Origin: Terrimesophilobacter sp963702165
Lineage (GTDB): Bacteria; Actinomycetota; Actinomycetes; Actinomycetales; Microbacteriaceae
Assembly (NCBI GenBank): GCA_963702165.1
Contig: OY969722.1
Coordinates: forward strand, 310,001 to 374,000
Reading direction: 5' to 3'
DNA: 64,000 nucleotides
Shown: positions 44,416 through 52,415 of the stretch, piece after piece
Position numbering within the stretch: position 1 is the stretch's first letter
Layout: each line of letters begins with the position of its first letter
Notes under the pieces: generated by a model
Databases searched by the model: none
What the model saw: only the letters and a program-made list of their open reading frames with translations
What the model was told of the DNA's origin: nothing
Position numbers and translations under genes: made by a program

Positions 44416-45787
44416 CTAGTTAGCCGCTAGAGCCTTTTCGTCGTCTCCGGCAGGAAGATCCTGATCTTGCGAAGATAGCGCCGCGGAACCCAGCGACGGG
44501 CTGACAGAGGGGTCGAGGATCACCTCGTCCTCCGAGCGAACTCGTGGGGGAGAAGCAGTCCAGGCCTTCAACCTTTGTCCGATATCGCCATAAGTCGAAT
44601 CAATCCCGTTGAGAACCGAATCGATGAATGAGCCGCGCCCTACTCCGCGTTTGGTGCCGAGCGGATGCGATTGCGCAACACGGAACGACCGAATTTCCTT
44701 AGTCGGGTCGACGACTGGCTTCACCGGACTCTCGCGGACATCTTTGAGTAGCTCGGCGGCCCCTTCACGTGATCTGGCGGCGAATGCCTCAACGCGCACT
44801 GACTCCGGAGCATCCTTGAGCTGTCGAACGAGCCAATTGACCCGAGTGGTGGCTTTGCCTTCCCTGGGGGCGTCCAGATCGATGTGGCATGTGACCTGTT
44901 CGACCTAGGTTGGCACTGATCTCGATCGGGGCGATCGTGTTCGGCACACGGATCGCAGCGAACAATGTGCCATTGTCCACCAGCGAACGGACGAGCTTGG
45001 ACGTTCGTACTGCTGGATCGTTTCGTTCTTCTCGGTTCAATACGGGAGTGACTTCTGTACCGAGTTTTCGCCCAAGCTGGAGGCAAGCGAACCGAATTAG
45101 GGCATCAAACCGACTTGCGACCTCGCCAGCAGACTTGTCAGTGGGGCGCAACGTGCCCGCAGCAACCGCCTCGCGCACGCTCACCCAATTTGGTCCCATG
45201 TCATCGAACGACAGCGCACCGGATCGAGGATGCTCGAGATAGCGAATGAGTTCGCCTAGGATCCAGGCTTGATCAGGGTCCGCGACACCGCGGAACTCCT
45301 TCTGCATGACCGCGTGAGTGAGCACCTCACTCCACGACCAGTGGTGAAGGGCGACCTTCTTCAATTTTCGTTTGTCGACCGTAGTTGGATGCTGACCAAC
45401 TGCGGGTGGAATCTCGTTTGAAATGGTGATCAATGCGTCGAATGAGTGCTCGCGCGCCACGTCCAGATAGTCGCCGAGCTGCTCAGCGGCCAGTGTGTTC
45501 GTGCCGGTCTTGACCTCGACAAGCGCCGTCCACACCCTTGACCCGCGACGAACGCGAATGAGCCCGTCCGGAAAGACCTTTCGATCACCGAGAACGAAAG
45601 GCACCTCGATATACGTGTCCAACTGTCCCGCCGGAGCTCCGAGCGGGGTTGTCAACACGCGCCGGAACTCCTTCACGGAGGCCATGACAGAAAGCAGGGC
45701 CGATGTTGCACGGCGTTCCTGCTCGTCGGCCCCGTTGATGCCGGATGTGGGAATGAGTCGCGCAACATGCCAGGACTGTTCGGTCAA
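44416..45787 (-). CDS. Conserved actinobacterial protein with PD-(D/E)XK-like nuclease signature (one frameshift)
   Basis: About 457 residues from TTG with GGAGGAG upstream (no better start fits). The segment VFPDGLIRVRRGSRVWTALVEVKTG carries Asp then E-x-K on adjacent strands, followed by EQLGDYLDVARE, as in restriction-like nucleases. The family is often labelled stress response protein in actinobacteria, without experimental support I know of. One extra G near 44905 (GCCAACCTAGGTC) breaks the frame; repair gives a continuous protein ending in DPSVSPSLGSAALSSQD. Standalone, no toxin/antitoxin or methylase partner. Confidence 0.75.
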
Positions 45788-45942
45788 CGTAGTTACTCCT
45801 CCAGAGCGTGGACGCATTTCGATACACCGTATCTAGAAGGGTCCTCAGACTCGGGGACGACTCACATGGCTCGCCGCCTAGCGACCTAGAACTGGCACCG
45901 AGTTCAGGATGCGCCGCTCGCTCGCTGACTAAGGCGCCAGGT

Positions 45943-46569
45943 CTACAACCCGTCGCACAGGTGACCCCACTGGCCGCCCGTGCCCGGGCCGCCCCACTGG
46001 AGGAGGTCGACGACACCCGAACCGGACGTCAACGCGAAAACGTACTTGTTGTCGCTATCAGGGTCCTCCACCGTGATCGTCGTGAGTTCTCCGGCGGAGA
46101 GATCGGGGAACGTGCCGACCACCGCATCCGGGTAGGCCGCAACGACCTGTGCCTGTGTGCTGCCGAGCCCAACGCCCTCCGCGTTTCGGGGGAAGTGCCC
46201 GGCCGGGTCGGCGAGGAACATTGAGGAGTAGAAGAAGAGCGCGCCGGTGGACGGACCATCGGAGGGCAAATACGCGTATGTGTTCATCACTTCGGTCCGC
46301 CAGACCGCACCATAGTGGGGGCAGACCTCCATGCCGGCGACCTGATAGTTCAACTGGTCGCTCATTTGCGCCCAGGTAGCACCGATCTGTGCCTCATGGA
46401 AGAACGTGAAACCGAAGTCGGCGCGCGGCTCAGCAGGCTCCGGAGTCGCGGTTACAGTGACAGTGGGGGCGGGATCTGCGGTAGGAGTCCCAGCCGGCGT
46501 TGGCGCGCATCCTGAGATCAGGAATGCGGCCGCCACCGCGATGACACCAGCGGATACGAGCTTGTTCAC
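45943..46569 (-). CDS. Putative lipoprotein of unknown function
   Basis: 208 residues from a GTG with GAGGAGAAG upstream. Signal peptide NKLVSAGVIAVAAAFLISGC with the lipobox ISGC (Cys about residue 21), then a Thr/Pro-rich linker (PTPAGTPTADPAPTVTVTATPEP). The globular part contains GVGLGSTQAQVVAAYPDAVV, a pattern also seen in small secreted actinobacterial proteins, plus two further Cys (MEVCPH, HLCDG) that may form a disulfide. Function unknown. Confidence 0.78.
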   Translation of the reverse strand: MNKLVSAGVIAVAAAFLISGCAPTPAGTPTADPAPTVTVTATPEPAEPRADFGFTFFHEAQIGATWAQMSDQLNYQVAGMEVCPHYGAVWRTEVMNTYAYLPSDGPSTGALFFYSSMFLADPAGHFPRNAEGVGLGSTQAQVVAAYPDAVVGTFPDLSAGELTTITVEDPDSDNKYVFALTSGSGVVDLLQWGGPGTGGQWGHLCDGL

Positions 46570-46626
46570 GGGCTTCTCCTCTGCTCTTGCCAAGAAAGCT
46601 AGCAGAAAGCGAGTTATCATCGCGGG

Positions 46627-46923
46627 ATGCGCGACGCATTCCTTTTCAGGGCGGAACTCTGGCAATGGGAGGGCAAGAGCGCCTGGCACTTCGTCTCGGT
46701 GCCGCCCGACGTGTCGGAGGAGATCCGCGAGCAGCCCCGGATGGCGCGCGGCTTCGGCTCGGTTCGAGTCAAGGTGCGATTAGGTGCCTCGAGCTGGAAG
46801 ACGTCCATCTTCCCGGATTCGAAGTCCGGCACCTACCTGCTTCCCATCAAGAAAGCGGTGCGCGAGCCCGAAGGGATCTCCAATGGCGACATGGTTGAGG
46901 TCGAACTGACACCGCTCGAGTGA
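46627..46923 (+). CDS. DUF1905 domain protein
   Basis: 98 residues from ATG. FRAELWQWEGKSAWHFVSVPPDVSEEIRE and GFGSVRVKVRLGASSWKTSIFPDSKSGTYLLPIKKAVRE are the DUF1905 pattern, a small beta-barrel sometimes fused to bacteriocin-protection or glyoxalase-like domains. Divergent from the lipoprotein gene (57-bp shared promoter region). Confidence 0.85.
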   Translation: MRDAFLFRAELWQWEGKSAWHFVSVPPDVSEEIREQPRMARGFGSVRVKVRLGASSWKTSIFPDSKSGTYLLPIKKAVREPEGISNGDMVEVELTPLE

Positions 46924-47002
46924 TCGGTTCGGCCATAGTCGGCTCGTTCTTCGATGGCGGCGGCTTCGACATCGGCTTCTAGCAACACCCGAAGCGGCAG
47001 AA

Positions 47003-47034
47003 ACCGCCCTTCCCAGCACAGCAGGAAGGGCGGT
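47003..47034. terminator. Stem-loop terminator between DUF1905 and the alcohol dehydrogenase
   Basis: ACCGCCCTTCC (47003-47013) and GGAAGGGCGGT (47024-47034), perfect 11-bp arms with a 10-base loop. It sits 80 bp after the plus-strand stop and 19 bp past the minus-strand stop, so it probably ends both transcripts. AAA precedes the left arm, giving a U-stretch for the minus strand. Confidence 0.75.
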
Positions 47035-47052
47035 CTCTGACCTGCGTGGCGG

Positions 47053-48090
47053 TTAGGCGCTCGGCGTCACCGACAGCACGATCTTGCCGCGCGCGTGGTT
47101 CGACCCGACGTGGCGGAGCGCATCCGCCGCCGCCTCCAGCGGGTAGACAGTGTCGATCAGCGGCCGCAGTGTTCCCGACTCGACGTGCCCGCGCAGCACC
47201 TCGAGGTCGTCCTTGCGCACGGTCGCGAACATCCCCACCAGCCGCTGCTTCACAAAGGGCGCCTGGGCCGCGATGGTGAAGTTGCGCGTCACCGCGCCAA
47301 AGAGGTTCCCGCCGCCCTCGCCGCCGACGAGCACGAGCGTGCCGCGCTCGGCCAGCATCCGCCGCAGGGTTGACACCGACCTACTGCCCGCGATGTCGAG
47401 CACGAGGTCGAAGTCATGCGCGATCGCCTCCAGATCCTGCGTCGTGTAGTCGATCATCTCGTCAGCGCCGAGTGCCTGCACGCGCTCTATATTCCTGGTG
47501 CTGCATACGGCGCTCACTGTGGCGCCCATGATCTTGGCGAGTTGAACGGCAAACGAGCCGACGCCTCCGGATGCCCCGATGACCAGCACCCGCTGCCCCT
47601 CCTCGAACTTCCCGTTGCGGAGCGCCTGGAGTGCCGTCACGGCCGACGTTGCGATGGTGGCCGCCTCCTCGAAGCTCACAGTGTCGGGCTTGCGGACCAA
47701 CCACCGCTCCTTCGAGATGGCGTACTCGGCGAACGAGCCGGTCGCGACACCAAACACCTGGTCGCCGACCGCGAACTCGGTGATGCTTGCGCCGACCGCG
47801 ACGACTGTGCCGGAAACATCCGAACCCCGCGTCTTCTGCTTCGGGCGGCTGAAGCCCACCCCAAAAAGGCGCATTAGGTACGGCTTGCCGGTCATCAGAT
47901 GCCAGGCGCCCGGGTCGACGCCCGCGGCGTGCACCTTCAGCAGCACGTCCTCGTCGCCGACCTCCGGCACGGGCACGTCGTTGATGGTGATCACATCGGC
48001 GTCGCCATAGCGATCCTGTGTTGCGGCTTTCATCATCCGCCCCTTGTGGTGTTCGGACTCGGGCTTGTCATTCGTGGTCGAGGTGTTCAT
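47053..48090 (-). CDS. Quinone-oxidoreductase-like NAD(P)-dependent alcohol dehydrogenase (MDR family)
   Basis: 345 residues from ATG with AAGGAGAA upstream. GroES-like N-terminus (VLLKVHAAGVDPGAWHLMTG, GSDVSGTVVAVGA) and NADPH-binding domain VLVIGASGGVGSFAVQLAKIMGATV. It lacks the zinc-ligand pattern, so quinone reductase or enone reductase activity is likelier than alcohol oxidation. A hydrophilic extra N-terminus (about 18 residues) precedes MMKAATQDRYG, which may be the true start. Confidence 0.85.
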   Translation of the reverse strand: MNTSTTNDKPESEHHKGRMMKAATQDRYGDADVITINDVPVPEVGDEDVLLKVHAAGVDPGAWHLMTGKPYLMRLFGVGFSRPKQKTRGSDVSGTVVAVGASITEFAVGDQVFGVATGSFAEYAISKERWLVRKPDTVSFEEAATIATSAVTALQALRNGKFEEGQRVLVIGASGGVGSFAVQLAKIMGATVSAVCSTRNIERVQALGADEMIDYTTQDLEAIAHDFDLVLDIAGSRSVSTLRRMLAERGTLVLVGGEGGGNLFGAVTRNFTIAAQAPFVKQRLVGMFATVRKDDLEVLRGHVESGTLRPLIDTVYPLEAAADALRHVGSNHARGKIVLSVTPSA

Positions 48091-48101
48091 TGCAATTCTC
48101 C

Positions 48102-48320
48102 TTAGCTGGTGGGGTACTGGAACACGTCGTCGAGCGGGACGCCGAAGACATGCGCGATCTGGAATGCCATCTCAAGGGACGGGGAGTACTTGCCCTGTTC
48201 AATGGCGATGATGGTCTGCCGGGTGACGCCTACTCGCTTGGCCAGGTCGGCCTGGGTCATCTCGCCGTGCTCGAAGCGGAGTTGCCGGATGCTGTTGGTC
48301 ACCAGTGTCGACTTCACCAT
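48102..48320 (-). CDS. XRE-family HTH regulator (single-domain)
   Basis: 72 residues from the ATG of MVKSTL. The entire protein is a Cro-like HTH (TNSIRQLRFEHGEMTQADLAKRVGVTRQTIIAIEQGKYSPSLEMAFQIAHVFGVPLDDVFQYP). It overlaps the membrane protein gene upstream by 7 bp, so the pair is one operon. Matches the YozG/YgzD class of small regulators paired with a membrane protein. Confidence 0.9.
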   Translation of the reverse strand: MVKSTLVTNSIRQLRFEHGEMTQADLAKRVGVTRQTIIAIEQGKYSPSLEMAFQIAHVFGVPLDDVFQYPTS

Positions 48321-48739
48321 TGCTGGAACCCGCCCCGATAGGCCACGATGCGGGCGATGCACGAGGTGATGGCGGAGAGCGTGAACGCGAGGTAGAGCGC
48401 GTTGGCGATCCAGAAGTAGTCGACCTCGAAGGCGGCCATGAAGATCGAACCGAGCGCGCCCGCGATCAGCCAGCCATGTCCGACGAACTCGCCGTAGCGG
48501 TAGATCTCGCGGTCGCGCCGGTCCTTCTTACCGCCGTCGCCCGAGATGATGTTGGCGGCGATGTTCAGCACGATGGCCGAGACGATCGAGATGCCGATCG
48601 TCCACAGCATCGTGACGAAGTAGTCGACGTCCGTGATCGGGGTGTCTGCCGCGCGGGTCAGGATGATAATCGCGTAGGCCGAGTATGTGACGACGGACAC
48701 CAACGCTTGAATCCAAGTCTCTTTTTCTGCGGATGTCAT
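48314..48739 (-). CDS. Four-helix membrane protein paired with XRE regulator
   Basis: 141 residues from ATG. Helices near 10-27, 42-63, 88-108 and 112-130; a charged loop SGDGGKKDRRDREIYRYGEFVGHG in the middle. Such proteins are frequent partners of small XRE regulators in Gram-positive bacteria. Function unknown. Promoter and operator at 48767-48807. Confidence 0.8.
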   Translation of the reverse strand: MTSAEKETWIQALVSVVTYSAYAIIILTRAADTPITDVDYFVTMLWTIGISIVSAIVLNIAANIISGDGGKKDRRDREIYRYGEFVGHGWLIAGALGSIFMAAFEVDYFWIANALYLAFTLSAITSCIARIVAYRGGFQQW

Positions 48740-48766
48740 GGTGCTTGTTCTCCAATGTCAAAAAGT

Positions 48767-48807
48767 CTTTACACGATGAATGTAAAGCAGCGGTGACACC
48801 GTGTCAA
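48767..48807 (-). promoter_or_regulatory. Promoter with overlapping dyad operator for the membrane protein-XRE operon
   Basis: Reading on the minus strand, TTGACA (48802-48807) and TACATT (48779-48784) are spaced exactly 17 bp. The inverted repeat CTTTACA (48767-48773) / TGTAAAG (48781-48787) covers the -10 element and start site. This suits negative autoregulation by the XRE protein. It is among the best sigma-70-type promoters in the window. Confidence 0.7.
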
Positions 48808-48861
48808 GCAAACTAGACATTCAATTTCAGGCTGCGGATGTCCTCCACAACAGGGAGCCGT

Positions 48862-49725
48862 TCAGTCGAAGTCGGCGGCCCGCTCGTGCGCGCGCTGCGC
48901 TTCGGAGTCCGCGCGCTCGGCTGCACGCTCGGCGCGCTCTCGCTGGTGCCGCAGGGTCGTCGCATCCTTCGCGGCCGTCGCGAGTTTCTCCTCGAGCTCG
49001 TCCAACCGGGCGATCAGCTCTTCCCGCTCGCCCTCGAGCTGATCGCGCGCGGCCAGGGCTTCGTCGGCCTCCCGCTCCAGCCGCTCGAGGTCGTACCGCG
49101 CCTCGCGTGCGACCGCCTCGGCCTCATCCGCCTTCTTCTGCGCCTGCTCCTTGAGCCGCTTCACCGCTTTCGACTGCTCCGCACGTCGGGCCGGCTTCCG
49201 GGCGGGGGTGACGGCGTCCGGCTCACCGCCCGCGACCGCGCCACTCAGCTCGACCGACTCCAGCCCCGCCGACTCGAGCGTGCGCACGAGGCGTCCGCTG
49301 CGCACCGCGGCCGCGGCAGCCGGATCGGCGAGTCCTGCCTGCAGGGTCTGCTCGACATCCTCCCGCGCAGCGGTGCTGATCGGATGCCCGGCCTCCTCGG
49401 CGAGCGCGGCGGCGGCGCGCCCAAGCGCGGAGATCACCTGGCGCCGTTGCCGGGTCAGCTCGCGCAGCGACTGAGCATCCAACTCGTCCTGCGCCTCCCG
49501 CAGCGCGTCGCCCAACGCGAGCAGCTGTTCCACCTCATCGCCGCGCCGGGTGGCGAGCAGGTTCACCGCCCACGCCGCAACCGACGGCTTCGCAAACGCC
49601 TTGATGCCACCGCCGAGGGCCTGGTCCGCCTTCGCGCGGTCGTTGCGGGCGGCGGTGAACTGGTTCGGGGGCAGCGCGTACAGTTCCCGCGCGACCTGCG
49701 CGAGGGCATCCGGATGCGACGTCAT
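48862..49725 (-). CDS. Coiled-coil protein of unknown function
   Basis: 287 residues from ATG. Residues ~1-150 form a helical domain (ALPPNQFTAARNDRAKADQALGGGIKAFAKPSVAAWAVNLLA), the rest a long charged heptad region of Ala/Glu/Arg (KADEAEAVAREARYDLERLE ... AERADSEAQRAHERA). No catalytic motif. Overlaps the DUF1206 gene by 4 bp (ATGA). A conserved actinobacterial pair to my recollection; role unknown. Confidence 0.78.
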   Translation of the reverse strand: MTSHPDALAQVARELYALPPNQFTAARNDRAKADQALGGGIKAFAKPSVAAWAVNLLATRRGDEVEQLLALGDALREAQDELDAQSLRELTRQRRQVISALGRAAAALAEEAGHPISTAAREDVEQTLQAGLADPAAAAAVRSGRLVRTLESAGLESVELSGAVAGGEPDAVTPARKPARRAEQSKAVKRLKEQAQKKADEAEAVAREARYDLERLEREADEALAARDQLEGEREELIARLDELEEKLATAAKDATTLRHQRERAERAAERADSEAQRAHERAADFD

Positions 49726-50546
49726 CGGCGCATGTACCTCGTGCGCAGGAACAGGTACAGGCCGTGCGCGATGAAGCCGAGCGCGATGATCGTCAGCGGC
49801 CAGACGCCGGTCGGGAGGCTCAGCAGGTAGCGGATGGCGCCGTCGAGCCCGGTCGTCCAGCTGGCGTCTTTCACGAACGCTCCGCCGACGAAAAGCACAC
49901 CGACGAGCACCAGGGCCAGCCCCTTGGCCGTGTGCCCGACGGTTCCCAGCCAGATCACCGCGTGACCAACGGCGCCGTCGGGAACGCTGACGTCCTCGGT
50001 GAAGCGGCGCCGGACGCCTCGCATGACGTAGGCGACCCCGACGCCGGCGACGCCGGCGCCGATGGCGCCGAGCAGGAAGATCCCGCCCGGGATGTTGATG
50101 AGCGTCGCGCTGATGGTGCGCGTGTGCTCAGCGGCGTTCGGCTGCCCGCCGGCAGCGAACACCACGGCGGCCAGGCCAATGGCGACGAACGCGGCCGACT
50201 TGGCGCGATCGCGCCACTTGTTCGGCACGACGCCCTCGGGGCGAGGCGCGATCGGGCCGGTCCACTGCCAGATTGCGAGACCGAACAGCGCCAGCGCTGC
50301 AATCCACAGGGCGATCACCCCGCCGGGTGTCTGGGCGACGGTTTCCAGCGCACCGGTCTGGTCGGCGTTCCGGTGCAGGCCGTGCACAACACCGATCGCG
50401 ATGATGCCGATCAGGATGTGCAACGCCCCACTCGCAATCAGCCCGCCGCGAGCCAGCACGCGGGCCGGTCGGCTGTCCGCGGCGCGCCGGGCCGCTTCCT
50501 TCGCATCCTCGGCCTTGCCGCTCGACGCGGCAGAACTGGCGTTCAC
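49722..50546 (-). CDS. DUF1206 membrane protein
   Basis: About 274 residues from GTG; an upstream start at 50591 cannot be excluded. Three tandem two-helix units, each opening with RVLARGGLIASGALHILIG-, RDRAKSAAFVAIGLAAVVF- or GHTAKGLALVLVGVLFVG-like sequence, the internal triplication that defines DUF1206. Integral membrane; function unknown. Divergent from the pyrimidine-dimer glycosylase-like gene. Confidence 0.85.
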   Translation of the reverse strand: MNASSAASSGKAEDAKEAARRAADSRPARVLARGGLIASGALHILIGIIAIGVVHGLHRNADQTGALETVAQTPGGVIALWIAALALFGLAIWQWTGPIAPRPEGVVPNKWRDRAKSAAFVAIGLAAVVFAAGGQPNAAEHTRTISATLINIPGGIFLLGAIGAGVAGVGVAYVMRGVRRRFTEDVSVPDGAVGHAVIWLGTVGHTAKGLALVLVGVLFVGGAFVKDASWTTGLDGAIRYLLSLPTGVWPLTIIALGFIAHGLYLFLRTRYMRR

Positions 50547-50617
50547 GTGCCATTGATACCACGTCGAGGTGGGGCGCGGTCTCGCCGCCATCCGCCACGG
50601 GTCGTACGATTCGCATC

Positions 50618-51052
50618 ATGAGACTGTGGTCGCTGCATCCGCGCTATCTCGACAGGCAGGGGCTGACGGCGTGCTGGCGCGAGGGTCTGCTGGCTCAGAC
50701 CGTCATCGACAGGACCTCCGGCGGGTACAGCAACCACCCGCAGCTGCACCGGTTCCGCGGCAGTGAAGACCCACTCGCCTCGATCGGCTCCTACCTGCAC
50801 GGGATCGTCGATGAAGCGGATGCGCGCCGCTACCGGTTCGCGCGGGACAAGATCCAGCGATCGGACGACGTCCCTCCGCTTCAGGTCACGGACGGCCAGC
50901 TGGACTACGAGTGGCACTGGCTCGGCGCGAAGCTCGCGTCGCGCAACCCGTTGTGGAAGCAGCGCTTCTCCCATGTCGAGACACCGGACGCGCATCCGCT
51001 GTTCGTCGTCATCCCGGGACCGGTAGAGCCGTGGGAGCGCGTCGAACACTGA
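50618..51052 (+). CDS. Pyrimidine dimer DNA glycosylase-like protein (T4 endonuclease V family)
   Basis: 144 residues from ATG. MRLWSLHPRYLDRQGLTACWREGLLAQ, SNHPQLHRFRG, SIGSYLHGIVDEADARRYRFARDKI are the Pyr_excise family landmarks. T4 endonuclease V uses the N-terminal Thr amine as nucleophile; here residue 2 is Arg, as in many bacterial homologues, so base excision activity is not assured. Confidence 0.8.
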   Translation: MRLWSLHPRYLDRQGLTACWREGLLAQTVIDRTSGGYSNHPQLHRFRGSEDPLASIGSYLHGIVDEADARRYRFARDKIQRSDDVPPLQVTDGQLDYEWHWLGAKLASRNPLWKQRFSHVETPDAHPLFVVIPGPVEPWERVEH

Positions 51053-51161
51053 CGGCCCGAGGTGCGCGTGTGAACTTCCGCAGAGTGTCACCGCAGGGGT
51101 TGCAGTCGGCACTGAGTCCGAGAAAAGTCGGGTACTTGCACACGATCGAAAGGACTCACCC

Positions 51162-51440
51162 ATGCTCACGTTGACCGACACCGCAAGTGTGCTGATCAAG
51201 AACCTCACCGACCAGACCGCGAGTGAAGAGGCGGGTCTGCGCATCAGCGCGGCCGAAGGAACCCCAAACCTCACGGTTGACGTCACCGCCTCACCGGAGC
51301 CCAATGACACGGTGGTTGAGCACACCGGGGCGCGCGTTTTCCTCGAGGAGACCGCGGCTGCCGCCCTCGACGACAAAGAACTGGACGCTCAGGTCGACGA
51401 GGCCGGTGCCATACGGTTCGCGATCAACGATCAGTCCTGA
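51162..51440 (+). CDS. HesB/IscA-like small protein lacking cysteines
   Basis: 92 residues from ATG with AAAGGAC upstream. LTLTDTASVLIKNLTDQTASEEAGLRISAAEG and ARVFLEETAAAALDDKELDAQVDEAG are laid out like A-type Fe-S carriers, but no Cys exists anywhere in the protein. It therefore cannot bind a cluster in the known way. Such Cys-less homologues are common in actinobacteria; role unknown. Confidence 0.8.
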   Translation: MLTLTDTASVLIKNLTDQTASEEAGLRISAAEGTPNLTVDVTASPEPNDTVVEHTGARVFLEETAAAALDDKELDAQVDEAGAIRFAINDQS

Positions 51441-51464
51441 CCGAGTCCGGAGGTGCGACCGGGC

Positions 51465-52370
51465 TCAGCGCTCCGCCCAGCGCAGGATTCGCAGCGCCTT
51501 CAGAGTGATCCATCTGCTCGGCTGACCCTCGGCCTCGCCGAAGTCCACGAGCGCAGTGTCGTGGTAGGCGTGGTCGAGGGGCCATCGGCCGTCGCCGTCC
51601 TGCTTTGAGCGGACGATGTCGATTGCCTCGGCCATCCGCTCGTCAGGCACTCGTCCGGTGTTGCGCAGGTAGTCGAGCACGCGAACCACGTCGTAGAACC
51701 ACGAATTCGGGAATCCGACATAGAGCCAGCGCCTCTGCGGCAGTTCGCCATCGGTCAACCGGTGGAGCAGCCGTCTCTCGAGCAGGTACTCCTCGCCACG
51801 GTGCCGCGCGGCCGTCACCTCACCGTTTGCGCCGGTCGCACGCTCGTACTCGAGCAGACCTTCGAGCACGTTGATGGTCGAGTCGAACGATCCGCGCGTG
51901 GATCCGTGCTCCTGCTCGCAGTTCCAGCCACCGTCGACCATCTGGTCGGCGAGTAGCCGGTCGACGACACCGCTGACGTCGCGTCCGAAGTAGGCGCCAA
52001 TGGTCACGACTCGGCCATTGATGCACGGCTCCACTTCGCCGTCGAAGAAACGAAGGTTCTCGTCGTACTCCCACCGGGCGGCTTCGTGCACCGGCTCGAT
52101 CGCGCGCTGAACCTCTTCGCTGTCGGCGGGGATCCCGAAAACGTGCAGCAGATGCAGGGTCGCGGCCGTGGAGATCCATTCGGGAAAGTAGGTGCCGCCG
52201 CTCCAGCGCCCGTCGGCATCCTGGGCGGCAAGGAGCTGCGCGCCCCAGCCCTCTGTGGGAATGCGTGCACGCTCCGCTGCGATCTCGTGAGGCGGCGCAT
52301 CCGTCAAGTCACGCATCACCTGCCAACGGATTGAAGGGTCGGAATCCAGCAGCCAGTCCACAGAGTTCAT
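51465..52370 (-). CDS. Prenyltransferase/squalene-cyclase-like alpha-toroid protein
   Basis: 301 residues from MNSVDWLL, with GGAGT upstream. Repeated helical pairs with QDADGRWSG, QMVDGGWNCEQEHGSTRGSF and QDGDGRWPLD, i.e. QW-like motifs (QxxDGxW) of terpene cyclases. It lacks the catalytic DxDD aspartate motif and is half the length of squalene-hopene cyclase, so it is a single-toroid relative with no demonstrated reaction. Confidence 0.72.
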   Translation of the reverse strand: MNSVDWLLDSDPSIRWQVMRDLTDAPPHEIAAERARIPTEGWGAQLLAAQDADGRWSGGTYFPEWISTAATLHLLHVFGIPADSEEVQRAIEPVHEAARWEYDENLRFFDGEVEPCINGRVVTIGAYFGRDVSGVVDRLLADQMVDGGWNCEQEHGSTRGSFDSTINVLEGLLEYERATGANGEVTAARHRGEEYLLERRLLHRLTDGELPQRRWLYVGFPNSWFYDVVRVLDYLRNTGRVPDERMAEAIDIVRSKQDGDGRWPLDHAYHDTALVDFGEAEGQPSRWITLKALRILRWAER

Positions 52371-52415
52371 GCCACTCCAGTCCTCTCTCACTCACCGTCG
52401 AATGCTGGCGACAGG

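Noticed and set aside
44416..45787. Restriction-modification or toxin-antitoxin operon around the PD-(D/E)XK-like gene
   Set aside because: No methyltransferase, specificity subunit or antitoxin-like neighbour; adjacent genes are unrelated.
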